From NCBI RefSeq assembly GCF_024732245.1, contig NZ_CP093845.1, positions 2,294,001 to 2,358,000 of the forward strand: a DNA stretch of 64,000 bases. The letters run 5' to 3'. Both the position numbers and the translations under genes were made by a program. The notes beneath the pieces were generated by a model. It was not told where the DNA came from, did not search any database, and worked only from the letters and a program-made list of their open reading frames with translations. This stretch comes from Dietzia sp. B32 (GTDB lineage Bacteria; Actinomycetota; Actinomycetes; Mycobacteriales; Mycobacteriaceae). Positions 26,914-36,776 of the stretch are shown piece by piece (the first letter of the stretch is position 1; each line of letters opens with the position of its first letter).

Positions 26914-28672
26914 GGATATGCACCTGCGACACCGGCAACCGGCGAAGCACCGGCGGAAGCGGTCGCGGCCCGGAACCCCCCTCGGGTCCGTGCGGCCCCA
27001 GTCGGTGGCACTACTGGCCGTCGTCGCCTCGATCCTGTTGTGGTGCGTCGGGTTCTCGGGGTCGGACCCCCGTGAGATGGGGGAGCTCGGGCTGCTGTCG
27101 GACTTCAACACCGCGATCGTGGCCGCGATCATCCTGCTGCTCGGCAGCACGTTGGTGTGCATCTACCAGCACCGTCCCGGTTGGGTGATCGGTACGCATC
27201 TCGTCACCTATCTCGCACTGGTCCACGGGACTCCTGCAGTGCTCTACGACACCGCCAGGTATTCGTGGACGTACAAGCACGTGGGCGTCGTCGAGTACAT
27301 CCTGCGTACCGGCGCGGTCGACCCGGGTATCGACTCCAACCCGATCTACCACAACTGGCCCGGGCTGTTCGCCGCGAGTGCGCTGGTCGCCGACCTCGGC
27401 GGAGAGGGGGCTGCCGACGCGGTCGCGCTGTGGGCTCCGCTCGGCTTCAACCTGATCCTGCTGGTGGTCCTCCGGTACCTGTTCCGTGGCTTCACCGGCC
27501 GTCCCGCCGTCGTCTGGCTGGCGCTGGTGCTCTACTTCACGATGACCTGGGTCGGTCAGGACTACTACTCTCCGCAGGCCGCCGTCTACATCCTGTACCT
27601 CGGGATGATCGGTCTGCTCATCCGCAATCCACGCGGCAGCGCGATGCGGACTCTCGTGTTCTCCGTCCTGGTGGCGGCGATGGCGGTGACCCACCAGATC
27701 ACTCTGGTCATCCTCCTCATGGCGGTCGCCGTTCTGGTGGCGACGCGGCAGACCCGCGGGTGGTACCTGCCGGTCATCGCTGTGGCCATCGTCTCTGCCT
27801 GGGCCCTGACTTTCGCCGGTGACTACACCATCTACAACTTCCGGGATCTGATCTCCGGGTTCGGACAGCCCCTCTCCAACGCCGACGCCACGTTCAGCAA
27901 GTCCGACGGTGCGGTCGGTGCGCAGCGGTGGGTGGTCTGGGGCGACAGGTTCACCGTCGCCGCCGGGGCCGCGTTCGCCCTGCTGGGGGTGTGGCGAACT
28001 CGTCGCGAGGGAACACTGCACTGGGCCCCGGTGGTCCTCATGCTCGTGCCCGTCGCCGTCCTCGTGCAGATGTCCTTCGGCGGTGAGTCCCTGCTCAGGG
28101 TCTTCCTGTTCTCCGCCCCGTTCATCGCGTTCCTCGCCGCGGAGGCCTGCGCGCCGCGTGTCGGTTCGGGCGCCTTCGATCAGCGTCGGTTCACCACGGC
28201 GGTGCTCGCACTGGTGTTGATCGTGCCCGGGTTCCTGCTCGGCTACTACGGCAAGGAACGGTACAACTACTTCACCGACCAGGAGATCGCCGCGGCCCAG
28301 TGGATCGCCACCAACGCGCCCGCCGGCTCCCTGCTGGTCGAGGGCGATGTGAACTACCCGCGGCAGTCCCACGGCTACGAGAAGTTCACCTACGTCCCCA
28401 TCGCCTTCGAGCCATCGGTGGATCGCCTCCTGGAGCGGCCCGAGGACACCCTTCACCAGTGGCTGTCCAACCCGAGATACACCGACGGGTACGTCGTGAT
28501 CACGCGGTCACAGAAGATCGGTGCCGAGATGTACGGGTCGCTCCCGGCCGGCGCGCTCACGGACCTCGAGCGCGATCTGGCGGCGTCCTACCTGTTCCGT
28601 GTGGTTCACCACTCGGGCGATGCCACGGTCTTCACACTGTCCGAGTTCGGTAGGAGGGTGGAGGCCCGATGA
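26897..28672 (+). CDS. Large multi-pass membrane protein, possible GT-C transferase or polymerase
   Basis: This 591-residue protein has about eleven hydrophobic segments, a basic N-terminal tail and a soluble C-terminal region of about 130 residues. The first large loop (TARYSWTYKHVGVVEYILRTG) and the later aromatic FTDQEIAAAQWIATNAPAG resemble membrane-bound sugar transferases of the GT-C fold; no exact family is assigned. In this position it could add the last sugars or polymerise repeat units outside the membrane. GTG 26897 has GGGAGG six bases upstream and overlaps the flippase gene by 17 bases. Confidence 0.72.
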   Translation: MLDTREDMHLRHRQPAKHRRKRSRPGTPLGSVRPQSVALLAVVASILLWCVGFSGSDPREMGELGLLSDFNTAIVAAIILLLGSTLVCIYQHRPGWVIGTHLVTYLALVHGTPAVLYDTARYSWTYKHVGVVEYILRTGAVDPGIDSNPIYHNWPGLFAASALVADLGGEGAADAVALWAPLGFNLILLVVLRYLFRGFTGRPAVVWLALVLYFTMTWVGQDYYSPQAAVYILYLGMIGLLIRNPRGSAMRTLVFSVLVAAMAVTHQITLVILLMAVAVLVATRQTRGWYLPVIAVAIVSAWALTFAGDYTIYNFRDLISGFGQPLSNADATFSKSDGAVGAQRWVVWGDRFTVAAGAAFALLGVWRTRREGTLHWAPVVLMLVPVAVLVQMSFGGESLLRVFLFSAPFIAFLAAEACAPRVGSGAFDQRRFTTAVLALVLIVPGFLLGYYGKERYNYFTDQEIAAAQWIATNAPAGSLLVEGDVNYPRQSHGYEKFTYVPIAFEPSVDRLLERPEDTLHQWLSNPRYTDGYVVITRSQKIGAEMYGSLPAGALTDLERDLAASYLFRVVHHSGDATVFTLSEFGRRVEAR

Positions 28673-29070
28673 ACGGCAACAGGACCGCACGGATCCTCAT
28701 CGCGGGAGTGATCCTGCTCGTACTGGTGATCGTCCCGATCGTCGTGGAGACCGCTCGGCTCCCGTACCTGGTCGGGTTCTGTCTGTTGGCGCCCGGGTGG
28801 GGGTGGGCGCGTCGGATGGGGTCGGGCGACGGGGGCGACAGGCTCGCGCTCACCGTGGTGATCAGCATGAGCGCGTCGATTCTCGTGGCGACCACGATGG
28901 TCGCGACCGACACGTGGTCCGCGCCGCTCGGCGTCGCCGCGCTCGCCGCGGTCACGGTCCTGGGATTCGTGCCGCACCACAGGCCGGGGCGGGCCGGGGG
29001 CGGCTCGCGGACGGCCGCCGACCGTCCGGGCGTGGTCCGGACGGCCGACGTGGCCGGGCAGGCCGATTAG
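28669..29070 (+). CDS. Small membrane protein at the end of the polysaccharide locus
   Basis: A 133-residue protein with three or four hydrophobic stretches (ARILIAGVILLVLVIVPIVV, LPYLVGFCLLAPGWGW, ALTVVISMSASILVATTMVA) and a polar tail. No recognised family. The four-base ATGA overlap with the preceding gene indicates coupled translation and a role tied to that protein. It could also be a truncated relic of a longer membrane protein. Confidence 0.6.
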   Translation: MNGNRTARILIAGVILLVLVIVPIVVETARLPYLVGFCLLAPGWGWARRMGSGDGGDRLALTVVISMSASILVATTMVATDTWSAPLGVAALAAVTVLGFVPHHRPGRAGGGSRTAADRPGVVRTADVAGQAD

Positions 29071-29112
29071 TACGAGCCGAACGCCACGTGTTAACGTATC
29101 CGGGCGTTACTC

Positions 29113-29195
29113 GGGCGAGTGGCGGAATGGCAGACGCGCTGGCTTCAGGTGCCAGTGTCCTTCGGGACGTGGGGGTTCAAGTCCCCCTTCGCCCA
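29113..29195 (+). tRNA. tRNA-Leu (anticodon CAG)
   Basis: A full class II cloverleaf can be drawn. The acceptor stem GGGCGAG pairs with TTCGCCC plus discriminator A. The anticodon stem CTGGC/GCCAG encloses the loop TTCAGGT, with CAG at 29146-29148. The long variable arm GTCC-TTCG-GGAC and the T-arm GGGGG-TTCAAGT-CCCCC complete it. CCA is not encoded. Confidence 0.96.
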
Positions 29196-29205
29196 CAGAG
29201 CGGGT

Positions 29206-29242
29206 ACACCCCGGGTCGTCAGCAGGAGACGACCCGGGGTGT
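29206..29242 (+). terminator. Strong terminator after tRNA-Leu
   Basis: A perfect 15-bp stem, ACACCCCGGGTCGTC with GACGACCCGGGGTGT, around a 7-base loop AGCAGGA, begins 11 bases past the tRNA. A short T-containing stretch (TCTGCATTTC) follows. Confidence 0.8.
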
Positions 29243-29599
29243 TCTGCATTTCGGAGGCCGCGCCGGAAAAATATGGCATGTGTCACACGGCTCGCGAAAA
29301 TGCCCAAACTGGCTTCAGTCCGGCGCACAGTGTCCCGTAGGGTAACCCGGAAGTTCGTCCGGGAGACGTGGCACCACCCTGCCCGCCCCGGAAGACGACG
29401 CCATGACGGCGGACGAAGCAGGGGTCACCATCCCACCCCGAGCCGCTTCGTGAGCTCTGATCTCGGATCGGTGACTGGAGCGCACCCCGGAAAAGCACGT
29501 GCCGGGCCTGTGGAGAAAACGTAGAACACGCCAAAACTCGAAACGTCAGAGCCGGGGCACACGCGTCGGCTCGCTCACAACGCAGTAAAAGGATGACCT
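29243..29599 (+). promoter_or_regulatory. Leader region of the pntAB operon
   Basis: These 357 bp carry no convincing gene. They include AT-richer patches (GGAAAAATATGGCATG near 29265-29280 and several AAAA runs at 29510-29545), the small palindrome GTGTCACAC at 29280-29288, and GGGTAACCC near 29340. The pnt promoter must be here; I cannot place -10/-35 with confidence. AAAGGATGA just before the pntA ATG is the ribosome site. Confidence 0.4.
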
Positions 29600-31216
29600 A
29601 TGGCTTCGAGCCTCGAAGAGATCCCTGATATGAAGCCGGACCCCGATGTCCGCGATGCCGGCGATGCGCCGTCCGTGATCGGTGTGGTCGCCGAGTCCAA
29701 CCCGGCGGAGAACCGCGTGGCGGCGACGCCCGAGACGGTCGCGAAGCTGATCGGCCTGGGATACCGGGTCGTGGTGGAACACGGTGCCGGTACCCGCGCG
29801 GAGTTCGCCGATGCCGCCTATGCGGACGCCGGCGCCGAGCTCGTCGACGGTGACGCCGCGTGGACCGCTGATGTGGTGATGAAGGTCGCCGTGCCCACCG
29901 AGGCCGAGGTGGCGCGGGTTCGTTCTGGCGCGACCCTGGTCGGGTTGTTGGCACCGGCGCAGAACGAGCACCTGCTCGGTGTGCTCGCCGAGCGCGGCGT
30001 GACCGCACTGGCGATGGATGCGGTCCCCCGCATCTCGCGGGCGCAGTCGATGGACGTGCTGTCCTCGATGGCCAACATCGCCGGCTACCGCGCCGTGATC
30101 GAGGCCGCCCACCACTTCGGTCGGTTCTTCACCGGCCAGGTCACCGCGGCGGGCAAGGTCCCGCCGGCCAAGGTCCTGGTCGCCGGCGCGGGCGTGGCCG
30201 GTCTGGCCGCGATCGGGGCCGCCTCCAGCCTCGGCGCCATCGTGCGCGCCACCGACCCGCGGCCCGAGGTGGCCGACCAGGTCAAGTCGATCGGCGGCGA
30301 GTACCTGCCGGTCGAGGTGCCGGAGGAGGAGAAGGTCGTCTCCACCGACGGCTACGCCAAGGCCACCAGCCAGGCCTATGACCGCGCAGCCGCCGACCTG
30401 TACTCGTCGCAGGCCGCGGACGTGGACATCATCATCACCACGGCGCTGATCCCGGGCCGTGCGGCGCCGCGGCTCATCACCGCCGCCGATGTGGCCACCA
30501 TGAAGCGCGGCTCGGTCATCGTGGACATGGCCGCCGCACAGGGCGGCAACGTCGAGGGCAGTGTGGCCGACGAGGTCGTGGTGACCCCCAACGGCGTGAC
30601 GATCATCGGCTACACCGACCTGGCCGGGCGTCTGCCCGCGCAGGCCTCACAGCTGTACGGCACGAACCTGGTCAACCTGACCAAGCTGGTCACCCCGGAC
30701 AAGGACGGCGCCTGGGCGCTGGACATGGACGACGTGGTCCAGCGGGGCGTCACCGTCACCCGGGACGGCGAGATCATGTGGCCGCCCCCGCCGGTGCAGG
30801 TCAGCGCCGCCCCCGCGGCGGCGGCCCCTGTCGCGGTGGCCGAACCCAAGCCCGAGAAGAAGCCGATGTCGGCGGGGGCCAAGCTGGGCCTGATCGCGCT
30901 GGGTATGGCGTTGCTGCTGGTGCTGGTGGCGATCGCCCCGGGCGAGATGCCGCAGCACATCACCGTGTTCGTGTTGGCCATCGTGATCGGCTACTACGTG
31001 ATCGGCAACGTGCACCACGCGCTGCACACGCCGCTGATGTCGGTGACCAACGCGATCTCGGGCGTAATCGTCGTGGGAGCGCTGCTGCAGATCGGCATCG
31101 ACAACACCCTGGGCCTGGCCCTGGCCGCCATCGCGATCCTGGTCGCCTCCATCAACGTCTTCGGCGGTTTCGCCGTGACCCGTCGCATGCTCGCCATGTT
31201 CTCGAAGGGAGCCTGA
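29600..31216 (+). CDS. pntA: Proton-translocating NAD(P) transhydrogenase alpha subunit
   Basis: A 538-residue, E. coli-type full-length alpha subunit. Domain I (about residues 20-400) binds NAD(H), with [20 protein letters not shown] and the dinucleotide loop [15 protein letters not shown]; a mobile loop [21 protein letters not shown] is visible. Four transmembrane helices of domain II end the chain ([18 protein letters not shown] onwards). M. tuberculosis splits this protein into PntAa and PntAb, so the fused form is notable. It uses the proton gradient to make NADPH together with PntB, encoded four bases downstream. Confidence 0.95.
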   Translation: MASSLEEIPDMKPDPDVRDAGDAPSVIGVVAESNPAENRVAATPETVAKLIGLGYRVVVEHGAGTRAEFADAAYADAGAELVDGDAAWTADVVMKVAVPTEAEVARVRSGATLVGLLAPAQNEHLLGVLAERGVTALAMDAVPRISRAQSMDVLSSMANIAGYRAVIEAAHHFGRFFTGQVTAAGKVPPAKVLVAGAGVAGLAAIGAASSLGAIVRATDPRPEVADQVKSIGGEYLPVEVPEEEKVVSTDGYAKATSQAYDRAAADLYSSQAADVDIIITTALIPGRAAPRLITAADVATMKRGSVIVDMAAAQGGNVEGSVADEVVVTPNGVTIIGYTDLAGRLPAQASQLYGTNLVNLTKLVTPDKDGAWALDMDDVVQRGVTVTRDGEIMWPPPPVQVSAAPAAAAPVAVAEPKPEKKPMSAGAKLGLIALGMALLLVLVAIAPGEMPQHITVFVLAIVIGYYVIGNVHHALHTPLMSVTNAISGVIVVGALLQIGIDNTLGLALAAIAILVASINVFGGFAVTRRMLAMFSKGA

Positions 31217-31220
31217 GACC

Positions 31221-32642
31221 ATGTCACTCGTGACTGCCGCGAACGCGGCGTACCTGGTTGCAGCGCTACTGTTCATCCTCTCGCTGGCCGGTCTGTCGAA
31301 GCACGAGACCGCCCGTCGCGGTCTGACCTTCGGCATCTCCGGCATGGCGATCGCATTGGTGGCCACGGTGGTGCTGGTGCTCGATCACCAGCCCGCCACG
31401 GTCGGCATCGTCCTGATGGTCGTGGCCGTGCTCGTCGGTGCCGCGGTCGGCCTGATCCGCGCCCGTAGCGTGCAGATGACCGAGATGCCCGAGCTGATCG
31501 CCCTGCTGCACTCATTCGTCGGCCTGGCCGCGGTGCTGGTGGGCTGGAACGGCTACATCGAGCCCGAGCTGCACGGCGAGCTCACCGGTTCACTGCTCGG
31601 CATCCACCACGCCGAGGTGTTCATCGGCGTGTTCATCGGCGCGGTCACCTTCACCGGATCGATCGTCGCGTACCTGAAACTGTCGGCCAAGATGAAGTCC
31701 GCGCCGCTGGTGCTGCCGGGCAAGAACCTCATCAACGCCGGCATCCTCGTCGCGTTCGTGGTCCTGACCGTGTGGTTCGTCATCTCCCCGGCGCTGTGGA
31801 TGCTCATCGTCGTCACCATCCTGGCCCTGGCGCTGGGCTGGCACCTGGTGGCCTCCATCGGCGGCGGCGACATGCCCGTCGTGGTGTCGATGCTCAACTC
31901 CTACTCGGGCTGGGCCGCCGCGGCGACCGGTTTCCTCCTGGGCAACGACCTGCTCATCGTCACCGGCGCGCTGGTGGGCTCCTCGGGTGCGTACCTGTCG
32001 TACATCATGTGCAAGGCCATGAACCGCTCGTTCTTCTCCGTCATCATGGGTGGCTTCGGTATCGAGGCCTCCTCCGGTGAGGACAAGGACCACGGTGAGC
32101 ACACGGAGATCGACGTCGCCGGCGCAGCCGAGCTGCTCGCGGGTGCGTCCTCGGTCATCATCGCGCCCGGCTACGGCATGGCCGTGGCGCAGGCGCAGTA
32201 CCCGGTCGCCGACCTCACCCGCACCCTGCGCGAGCGCGGCGTCGACGTGCGCTTCGCCGTCCACCCGGTCGCCGGCCGCCTGCCCGGTCACATGAACGTG
32301 CTGCTGGCCGAGGCCAAGGTGCCGTACGACATCGTGCTCGAGCTCGACGAGATCAACGACGACTTCGCGGATACCGACGTCGTGCTGGTCATCGGCGCCA
32401 ACGACACCGTGAACCCGGACGCCGCCGAGGACCCGGGCAGCCCGATCGCGGGAATGCCGGTGCTCCACGTCTGGGAGGCCGAGAACGTCATCGTGTTCAA
32501 GCGGTCGATGGCCGCCGGCTACGCCGGTGTCCAGAACCCGCTGTTCTTCCGCGAGAACACCCAGATGCTGTTCGGCGACGCCAAGGACCGTGTCGGCGAC
32601 ATCCTGGCCGCGGTGAAGGACCAGCAGGGCGCGGGCGTCTGA
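31221..32642 (+). CDS. pntB: Proton-translocating NAD(P) transhydrogenase beta subunit
   Basis: 473 aa. About nine membrane helices of domain II come first, including a conserved polar [16 protein letters not shown] and [19 protein letters not shown]. The NADP(H)-binding domain III begins near residue 290, with [15 protein letters not shown] and [25 protein letters not shown], both hallmark segments. GGGAG lies before the ATG. Followed by a strong TTCG-loop hairpin. Confidence 0.96.
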   Translation: MSLVTAANAAYLVAALLFILSLAGLSKHETARRGLTFGISGMAIALVATVVLVLDHQPATVGIVLMVVAVLVGAAVGLIRARSVQMTEMPELIALLHSFVGLAAVLVGWNGYIEPELHGELTGSLLGIHHAEVFIGVFIGAVTFTGSIVAYLKLSAKMKSAPLVLPGKNLINAGILVAFVVLTVWFVISPALWMLIVVTILALALGWHLVASIGGGDMPVVVSMLNSYSGWAAAATGFLLGNDLLIVTGALVGSSGAYLSYIMCKAMNRSFFSVIMGGFGIEASSGEDKDHGEHTEIDVAGAAELLAGASSVIIAPGYGMAVAQAQYPVADLTRTLRERGVDVRFAVHPVAGRLPGHMNVLLAEAKVPYDIVLELDEINDDFADTDVVLVIGANDTVNPDAAEDPGSPIAGMPVLHVWEAENVIVFKRSMAAGYAGVQNPLFFRENTQMLFGDAKDRVGDILAAVKDQQGAGV

Positions 32643-32681
32643 CGCCCACACACGCGGGGCCGGCGTACGATCCGGCCGGCC

Positions 32682-32719
32682 GGGCAGGGGCGGTTCCCTT
32701 CGGGGGACCGCCCCTGCCC
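32682..32719 (+). terminator. pntAB terminator
   Basis: A 17-bp stem (GGGCAGGGGCGGTTCCC against GGGGACCGCCCCTGCCC, one G-T pair) is closed by a TTCG tetraloop. It lies 40 bp after the pntB stop. Confidence 0.8.
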
Positions 32720-32776
32720 GCGTCTTCCCGCCCCGGGCGGCGCGACGCCCCGGCCGGGGCGGGTAGAAGTGGGGAC

Positions 32777-34216
32777 ATGACCTACCCGGATACCCGCCTG
32801 TTCATCGACGACCAGTGGACCGACTCCGCCGACGGCCGCACCATCGACGTGCTCAACCCGGCCGACGGCAGCGTGATAGGCACGGTCGCCCACGCCACCA
32901 CCGCCGACCTCGACCGAGCGCTCGCCGCCACCGAACGGGGCTTCGAGGTGTGGCGGGACACGACCCCGGCCGGGCGCAGCAGGATCATGCGCGCCGCTGC
33001 TCAGCTGCTGCGCGATCGGGCGGGGGCCATTGCCCGGATCATGACGCTCGAGCAGGGCAAACCGCTTCGTGAGGCGAAGGGCGAGATCCTCGCGGCGGCC
33101 GACATCATCGACTGGTTCGCAGACGAGGGGCTCCGCGCGTACGGACGGCTCGTTCCCCACCGCACCGACATCACCATCCGACAGATGGTGGTCAAGGATC
33201 CGGTCGGGCCGGTGGCGGCGTTCACGCCCTGGAACTTCCCCGTCAACCAGGTGGTCCGCAAGATCGCGGCCGGATTGGCGTCCGGCTGTTCCCTCATCGT
33301 CAAGGCGACCGAGGAGACCCCGGCCAGCCCCGCGGAGCTCATCCGCGCCTTCGCCGACGCGGGGATGCCGGCGGGTGTGCTCGGTCTGGTCTACGGGGAC
33401 CCCGCCGAGATCTCCGGCCATCTCATCCCGCACCCGGTGATCCGGAAGATCACGTTCACCGGGTCGACGGCCGTCGGCAAACAGCTCGCCGCGATGGCGG
33501 GGCAGCACATGAAGCGCAGCTCGATGGAACTCGGCGGTCACGCCCCGGTCATCGTGTGTGATGACGCGGACCTGCAACTGGTCGTCGAGAGCATGGGCCC
33601 GATGACGTTCCGCAACGCCGGGCAGGTGTGCATCTCCCCGACGCGCTTCCTCGTGCAGAACGGTGTCCGCGACGAGTTCGCCCGCGCGCTCGCCGACCAC
33701 GCCGACCAGATCCGGGTCGGCAGCGGACTCGAGGACGACACCACGATGGGCCCGCTGGCCAACGACCGTCGACTCGCGGCGATGAGCGAGTTCCATGACG
33801 ACGCGGTCGGGCGCGGCGCCGAGGTCCTCACCGGCGGCCACCGCATCGGCGAGGCGGGCAACTACTGGGCGCCCACCGTGTTCTCCGGAGTGCCGACCGA
33901 GGCGCGGTTGTTCAACGACGAGCCGTTCGGCCCCGTCGCGGGCGTCCGCGGGTTCGATCAGCTCGACGAGGCGATCGCCGAGGCCAACCGCCTTCCCTAC
34001 GGACTGGCCGGTTACGCCTTCACCGGATCACTCGCGAACGCCGATCTCCTCACCCGGAGGGTCGAGGTGGGGATGCTGTGGGTCAACATGCCGTCCATGC
34101 CCTCGGCCGAGTTGCCGTTCGGCGGGGTGAAGGATTCCGGTTACGGCTCGGAGGGTGGACCCGAGGCCATGGAGTGCTACCTCAACACCCGGTCGATCGC
34201 GATCCGGAACGTCTGA
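32777..34216 (+). CDS. NAD(P)-dependent aldehyde dehydrogenase (succinate-semialdehyde dehydrogenase-like)
   Basis: A 479-residue ALDH-superfamily enzyme oxidising an aldehyde to the acid. [10 protein letters not shown] and TGSTAVGK form the cofactor site; the general base Glu is in MELGGHAP and the nucleophile Cys in [20 protein letters not shown] and [11 protein letters not shown] are near the end. The sequence is close to the GabD/succinate-semialdehyde and related aldehyde dehydrogenases, but no substrate-defining neighbour exists. Single gene, convergent with amt. Confidence 0.88.
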   Translation: MTYPDTRLFIDDQWTDSADGRTIDVLNPADGSVIGTVAHATTADLDRALAATERGFEVWRDTTPAGRSRIMRAAAQLLRDRAGAIARIMTLEQGKPLREAKGEILAAADIIDWFADEGLRAYGRLVPHRTDITIRQMVVKDPVGPVAAFTPWNFPVNQVVRKIAAGLASGCSLIVKATEETPASPAELIRAFADAGMPAGVLGLVYGDPAEISGHLIPHPVIRKITFTGSTAVGKQLAAMAGQHMKRSSMELGGHAPVIVCDDADLQLVVESMGPMTFRNAGQVCISPTRFLVQNGVRDEFARALADHADQIRVGSGLEDDTTMGPLANDRRLAAMSEFHDDAVGRGAEVLTGGHRIGEAGNYWAPTVFSGVPTEARLFNDEPFGPVAGVRGFDQLDEAIAEANRLPYGLAGYAFTGSLANADLLTRRVEVGMLWVNMPSMPSAELPFGGVKDSGYGSEGGPEAMECYLNTRSIAIRNV

Positions 34217-34237
34217 CCCGCGGCCGGGCACGACGAA

Positions 34238-34286
34238 CCCCGGGGTCCGCCACCTGTTCTGATCGAACGGGCAGCAGACCCCGGGG
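34238..34286. terminator. Bidirectional terminator between the aldehyde dehydrogenase and amt genes
   Basis: CCCCGGGGTC pairs perfectly with GACCCCGGGG; inside it CCTGTTC pairs with GAACGGG around TGATC. The structure lies between two convergent stops and can fold on either transcript. Confidence 0.7.
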
Positions 34287-34307
34287 CCACGGGAGTCGCG
34301 TGAGGTG

Positions 34308-35630
34308 TCAGCTCTTCGTCGTGTTCACCACCTCCTCCGGGGTCGTCTCCGCGGCCTCGGCGGTTCCGAGGCCGTCCTGGAAGTACGCCATCTCGCGGTG
34401 GTAGGCCTTGTCGAGGCCCTCGAGCTCGTCGTCCTCGGTGACGCGGAGCCCCATCGTCTTGTGGAGCACCACCGCGATCAGCAGGGTCACCAGGAACGAG
34501 TAGGCGATCACGGCCACCGTGGCGAGGGTCTGCGCGCCGAGCTGCCCGAACCCGCCGCCGTACAGCAACCCGGCCTCACCGACCGGGGAGGCCGGATCGG
34601 CGATGACGCCGATGAGCAGCGTGCCGATGACGCCGGCGACGAGGTGCAGGCCCGCCACGTCGAGTGAGTCGTCGTATCCCAGACGGAACTTCAGGCCCAC
34701 CGCGTAGTGGCACACCACACCGCAGATCAGGCCGACCGCGATGGCACCGAGGGGGCTCACCGACGAGGCGGCCGGGGTGATGCCGACCATGCCTGCGACC
34801 AGCCCGGACGCCACACCCAGGGTGGTGGGGTGCTTGGCCCGGACCTGCTCGGTGATCATCCACGCCAGGGCCCCGCACAGGGCGGCGACGACGGTGTTCA
34901 GGGCGGCGACACCGGCGGTGTTGCCCGCGGCGACCGCCGAGCCGGCGTTGAACCCGATCCAGCCGGCGAAGAGCATCCCCGCGCCGAGGAACGTCAGCGG
35001 GACGCTGTGCGGCCGGTTCACCGTGGGGAACCCGGCGCGACGGCCGAGGACGAGCACCAGGGCGAGCGTGGCGATGCCGGCATTGATGTGGATGGCGGTG
35101 CCGCCGGCGAGGTCGATCGCCCCGAGGCCGTTGGCGATCCACCCGCCCACGACCGAGCCGTCCTCGGAGTCGAACGCGAACACCCAGTGGGCGACGGGGA
35201 AGAACACGAGTAGCGGCCACACGGTGGCGAAGACCAGCCAGGTGGAGAACTTCATGCGGTCGGCGACGCCGCCGGCCACCAGGGCGACCGTGATGCCGGC
35301 GAACAGCAGCAGGAACCCGGCGAACAGAGCGGGCGGAAGCCCCGGCGTCTCCGGCTCGGCCATGACCCCCCGGAGCCCCAGGAACTCCACGGGGTCGCCG
35401 AGGAGTCCTGCCCCGCCGATCGAATCGCCGAAGGTGAGGGAGTACCCGACGACGACCCACAGCACGGCCATGATCGCGACCGCGCCGATCGTCATCATCA
35501 TCATGTTGAGCGTGCTGCGGATGCTGACCATGCCGCCGTAGAACAGGGCGAGTCCGGGCACCATCAGCGCCACGGCGACCATGGCCGCGAGCACCCAGGC
35601 GGTGTCTGCCGCCGCGATGGCTACGTCCAT
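34308..35630 (-). CDS. amt: Ammonium transporter
   Basis: An 11-helix Amt/Rh channel, 440 aa from ATG 35630. The twin pore histidines appear in TAIHINAGIATLAL and GLHLVAGVIGTLLIGV; the family core MVPGLALFYGGMV and GWIGFNAGSA are present. An in-frame extension to 35690 exists, but MDVAIAAADTAW is the natural N-terminus. In many Mycobacteriales amt is followed by glnB and glnD; here a terminator and a convergent gene follow, so the PII partner must be elsewhere. A GlnR-like box is about 100 bp upstream. Confidence 0.93.
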   Translation of the reverse strand: MDVAIAAADTAWVLAAMVAVALMVPGLALFYGGMVSIRSTLNMMMMTIGAVAIMAVLWVVVGYSLTFGDSIGGAGLLGDPVEFLGLRGVMAEPETPGLPPALFAGFLLLFAGITVALVAGGVADRMKFSTWLVFATVWPLLVFFPVAHWVFAFDSEDGSVVGGWIANGLGAIDLAGGTAIHINAGIATLALVLVLGRRAGFPTVNRPHSVPLTFLGAGMLFAGWIGFNAGSAVAAGNTAGVAALNTVVAALCGALAWMITEQVRAKHPTTLGVASGLVAGMVGITPAASSVSPLGAIAVGLICGVVCHYAVGLKFRLGYDDSLDVAGLHLVAGVIGTLLIGVIADPASPVGEAGLLYGGGFGQLGAQTLATVAVIAYSFLVTLLIAVVLHKTMGLRVTEDDELEGLDKAYHREMAYFQDGLGTAEAAETTPEEVVNTTKS

Positions 35631-35729
35631 CTGTCTCTCTTTTCTGTGCAGGCCACCGGGGGCGGCTGTCGGGATAAGCGAACGTTTCACAGTGTGATCC
35701 CGCGTTGCTCACCAGCGCGTATCGCGGCT

Positions 35730-35745
35730 GTTGCCATCTGGTTAC
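35730..35745 (-). promoter_or_regulatory. GlnR-like operator upstream of amt
   Basis: On the amt strand the sequence reads GTAAC-CAGATG-GCAAC, fitting the actinobacterial GlnR half-site pair gTnAC-n6-GnAAC. It is 100-115 bp before the amt ATG, a typical activator position. A second weaker match (ATCAC-n5-GAAAC) lies nearer the gene. Confidence 0.45.
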
Positions 35746-35803
35746 CGGATCAGGCCCAGCGGCACCGCACTACGTCGAACGCGCGTGTCACCGCAGGTGA
35801 GGG

Positions 35804-36706
35804 GTGCAAATGCCGCCCGTTCGAGCCTTAACCGACGGTAACCATCACCGTGTTTCCGCTCAGTACGTCGACCCGGACCGGATGGCCGAGCTGTGGCCGG
35901 GCCTCAACGTGGAGGACGTCGCCGCTGCTGCATGGGAGCCCCGGGGCGGGCGCGGAGAGGCGTACATGACGGGGATGGCGTTCGCGGCCGCCGCGCGTGC
36001 CCGCGGGGTGCGGGTCCGTCAGAGCACCCGCGTGGTCTCGCTGCTCCGCGGCTGTGGGGACCGGGTCGTGGGCGCCGAACTGGCCGACGGCACGGAGGTC
36101 CATGCCGAGCACGTGATCCTCGCGACCGGCGTGTGGGCCCCGCAGCTCGCCGCCACGGTCGGGTTGGACATCCCGGTCCGCGCGCAGCGCGCCCAGCTGG
36201 TGATGGTCGATCAGGGCGAACCGCTCGGGCAGGTCCCCACGCTGTCCGACCTGGTGGGCCTGCAGTACCTGTGCCGTGAGCCCAACGGGGAGATCCTGGC
36301 CGGCAACTCGGACCACACCTCGCCGCAGTTCATCGACCCCGACGCCTACTCCAACCGGGCCGACACCCGGACCGTGGAGAAGGTCGTCGAGCGGCTCATG
36401 CACCGCCTGCCGGACATGCCCGATCCGTCGATCACCGGTAGCTACGTGGGCGCGTACGACACCACGCCGGACTACAACCCGATCATCGGCCCGTCGCCGA
36501 TCGAGGGGTTGTTCCTCGCGGTGGGGTTCTCCGGCCACGGGTTCAAGATGGCGCCCGCGGTCGGTCGACTGGTCGCGGAACTGCTCACGGAGGGGACGAC
36601 GACGATGAGCGGCGTCGACCCGGACGATTGTCGGTACGCCCGGTTCGCGGAAGGGCGTCCCACGACGAGCCTCAACCCGTACGTGGGCGCCGGCGAGATG
36701 CGCTGA
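35804..36706 (+). pseudogene. 5'-truncated DAO-family FAD oxidoreductase
   Basis: The 300-residue frame matches only the middle and C-terminal parts of D-amino-acid/sarcosine-oxidase-type flavoenzymes: VDPDRMAELWPGL, AYMTGMAFAAAARARGVRV, HVILATGVWAPQLAA and GLFLAVGFSGHGFKMAPAVG. The N-terminal FAD-binding Rossmann motif (GxGxxG) and roughly 110 residues expected before it are missing. The bases upstream belong to the amt promoter and show no coding remnant. The protein could not bind FAD normally. The first ~18 codons look non-coding; no good ribosome site exists. Confidence 0.7.
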
Positions 36707-36726
36707 GTCGCAGGGCCGGGCACGGA

Positions 36727-36743
36727 CCCGCCCGGCGGGCGGG
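36727..36743. terminator. Small hairpin between convergent genes
   Basis: CCCGCCC-GGC-GGGCGGG forms a 7-bp stem between the truncated oxidoreductase and the convergent ferritin-like gene. Short, so only a weak terminator candidate. Confidence 0.3.
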
Positions 36744-36776
36744 GTGAGCGGCGGGTTTCACGTGGAACTCGGTCGT

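Noticed and set aside
27011-28456. Long minus-strand frame of 481 codons across the membrane protein gene
   Set aside because: Composition is His/Gln/Arg/Asp-rich nonsense antisense to a clear membrane protein with good ribosome site.
29113-29600. tRNA-Leu as an integration site of a mobile element
   Set aside because: No integrase, direct repeat of the tRNA 3' end or foreign gene follows; the normal pntAB operon does.
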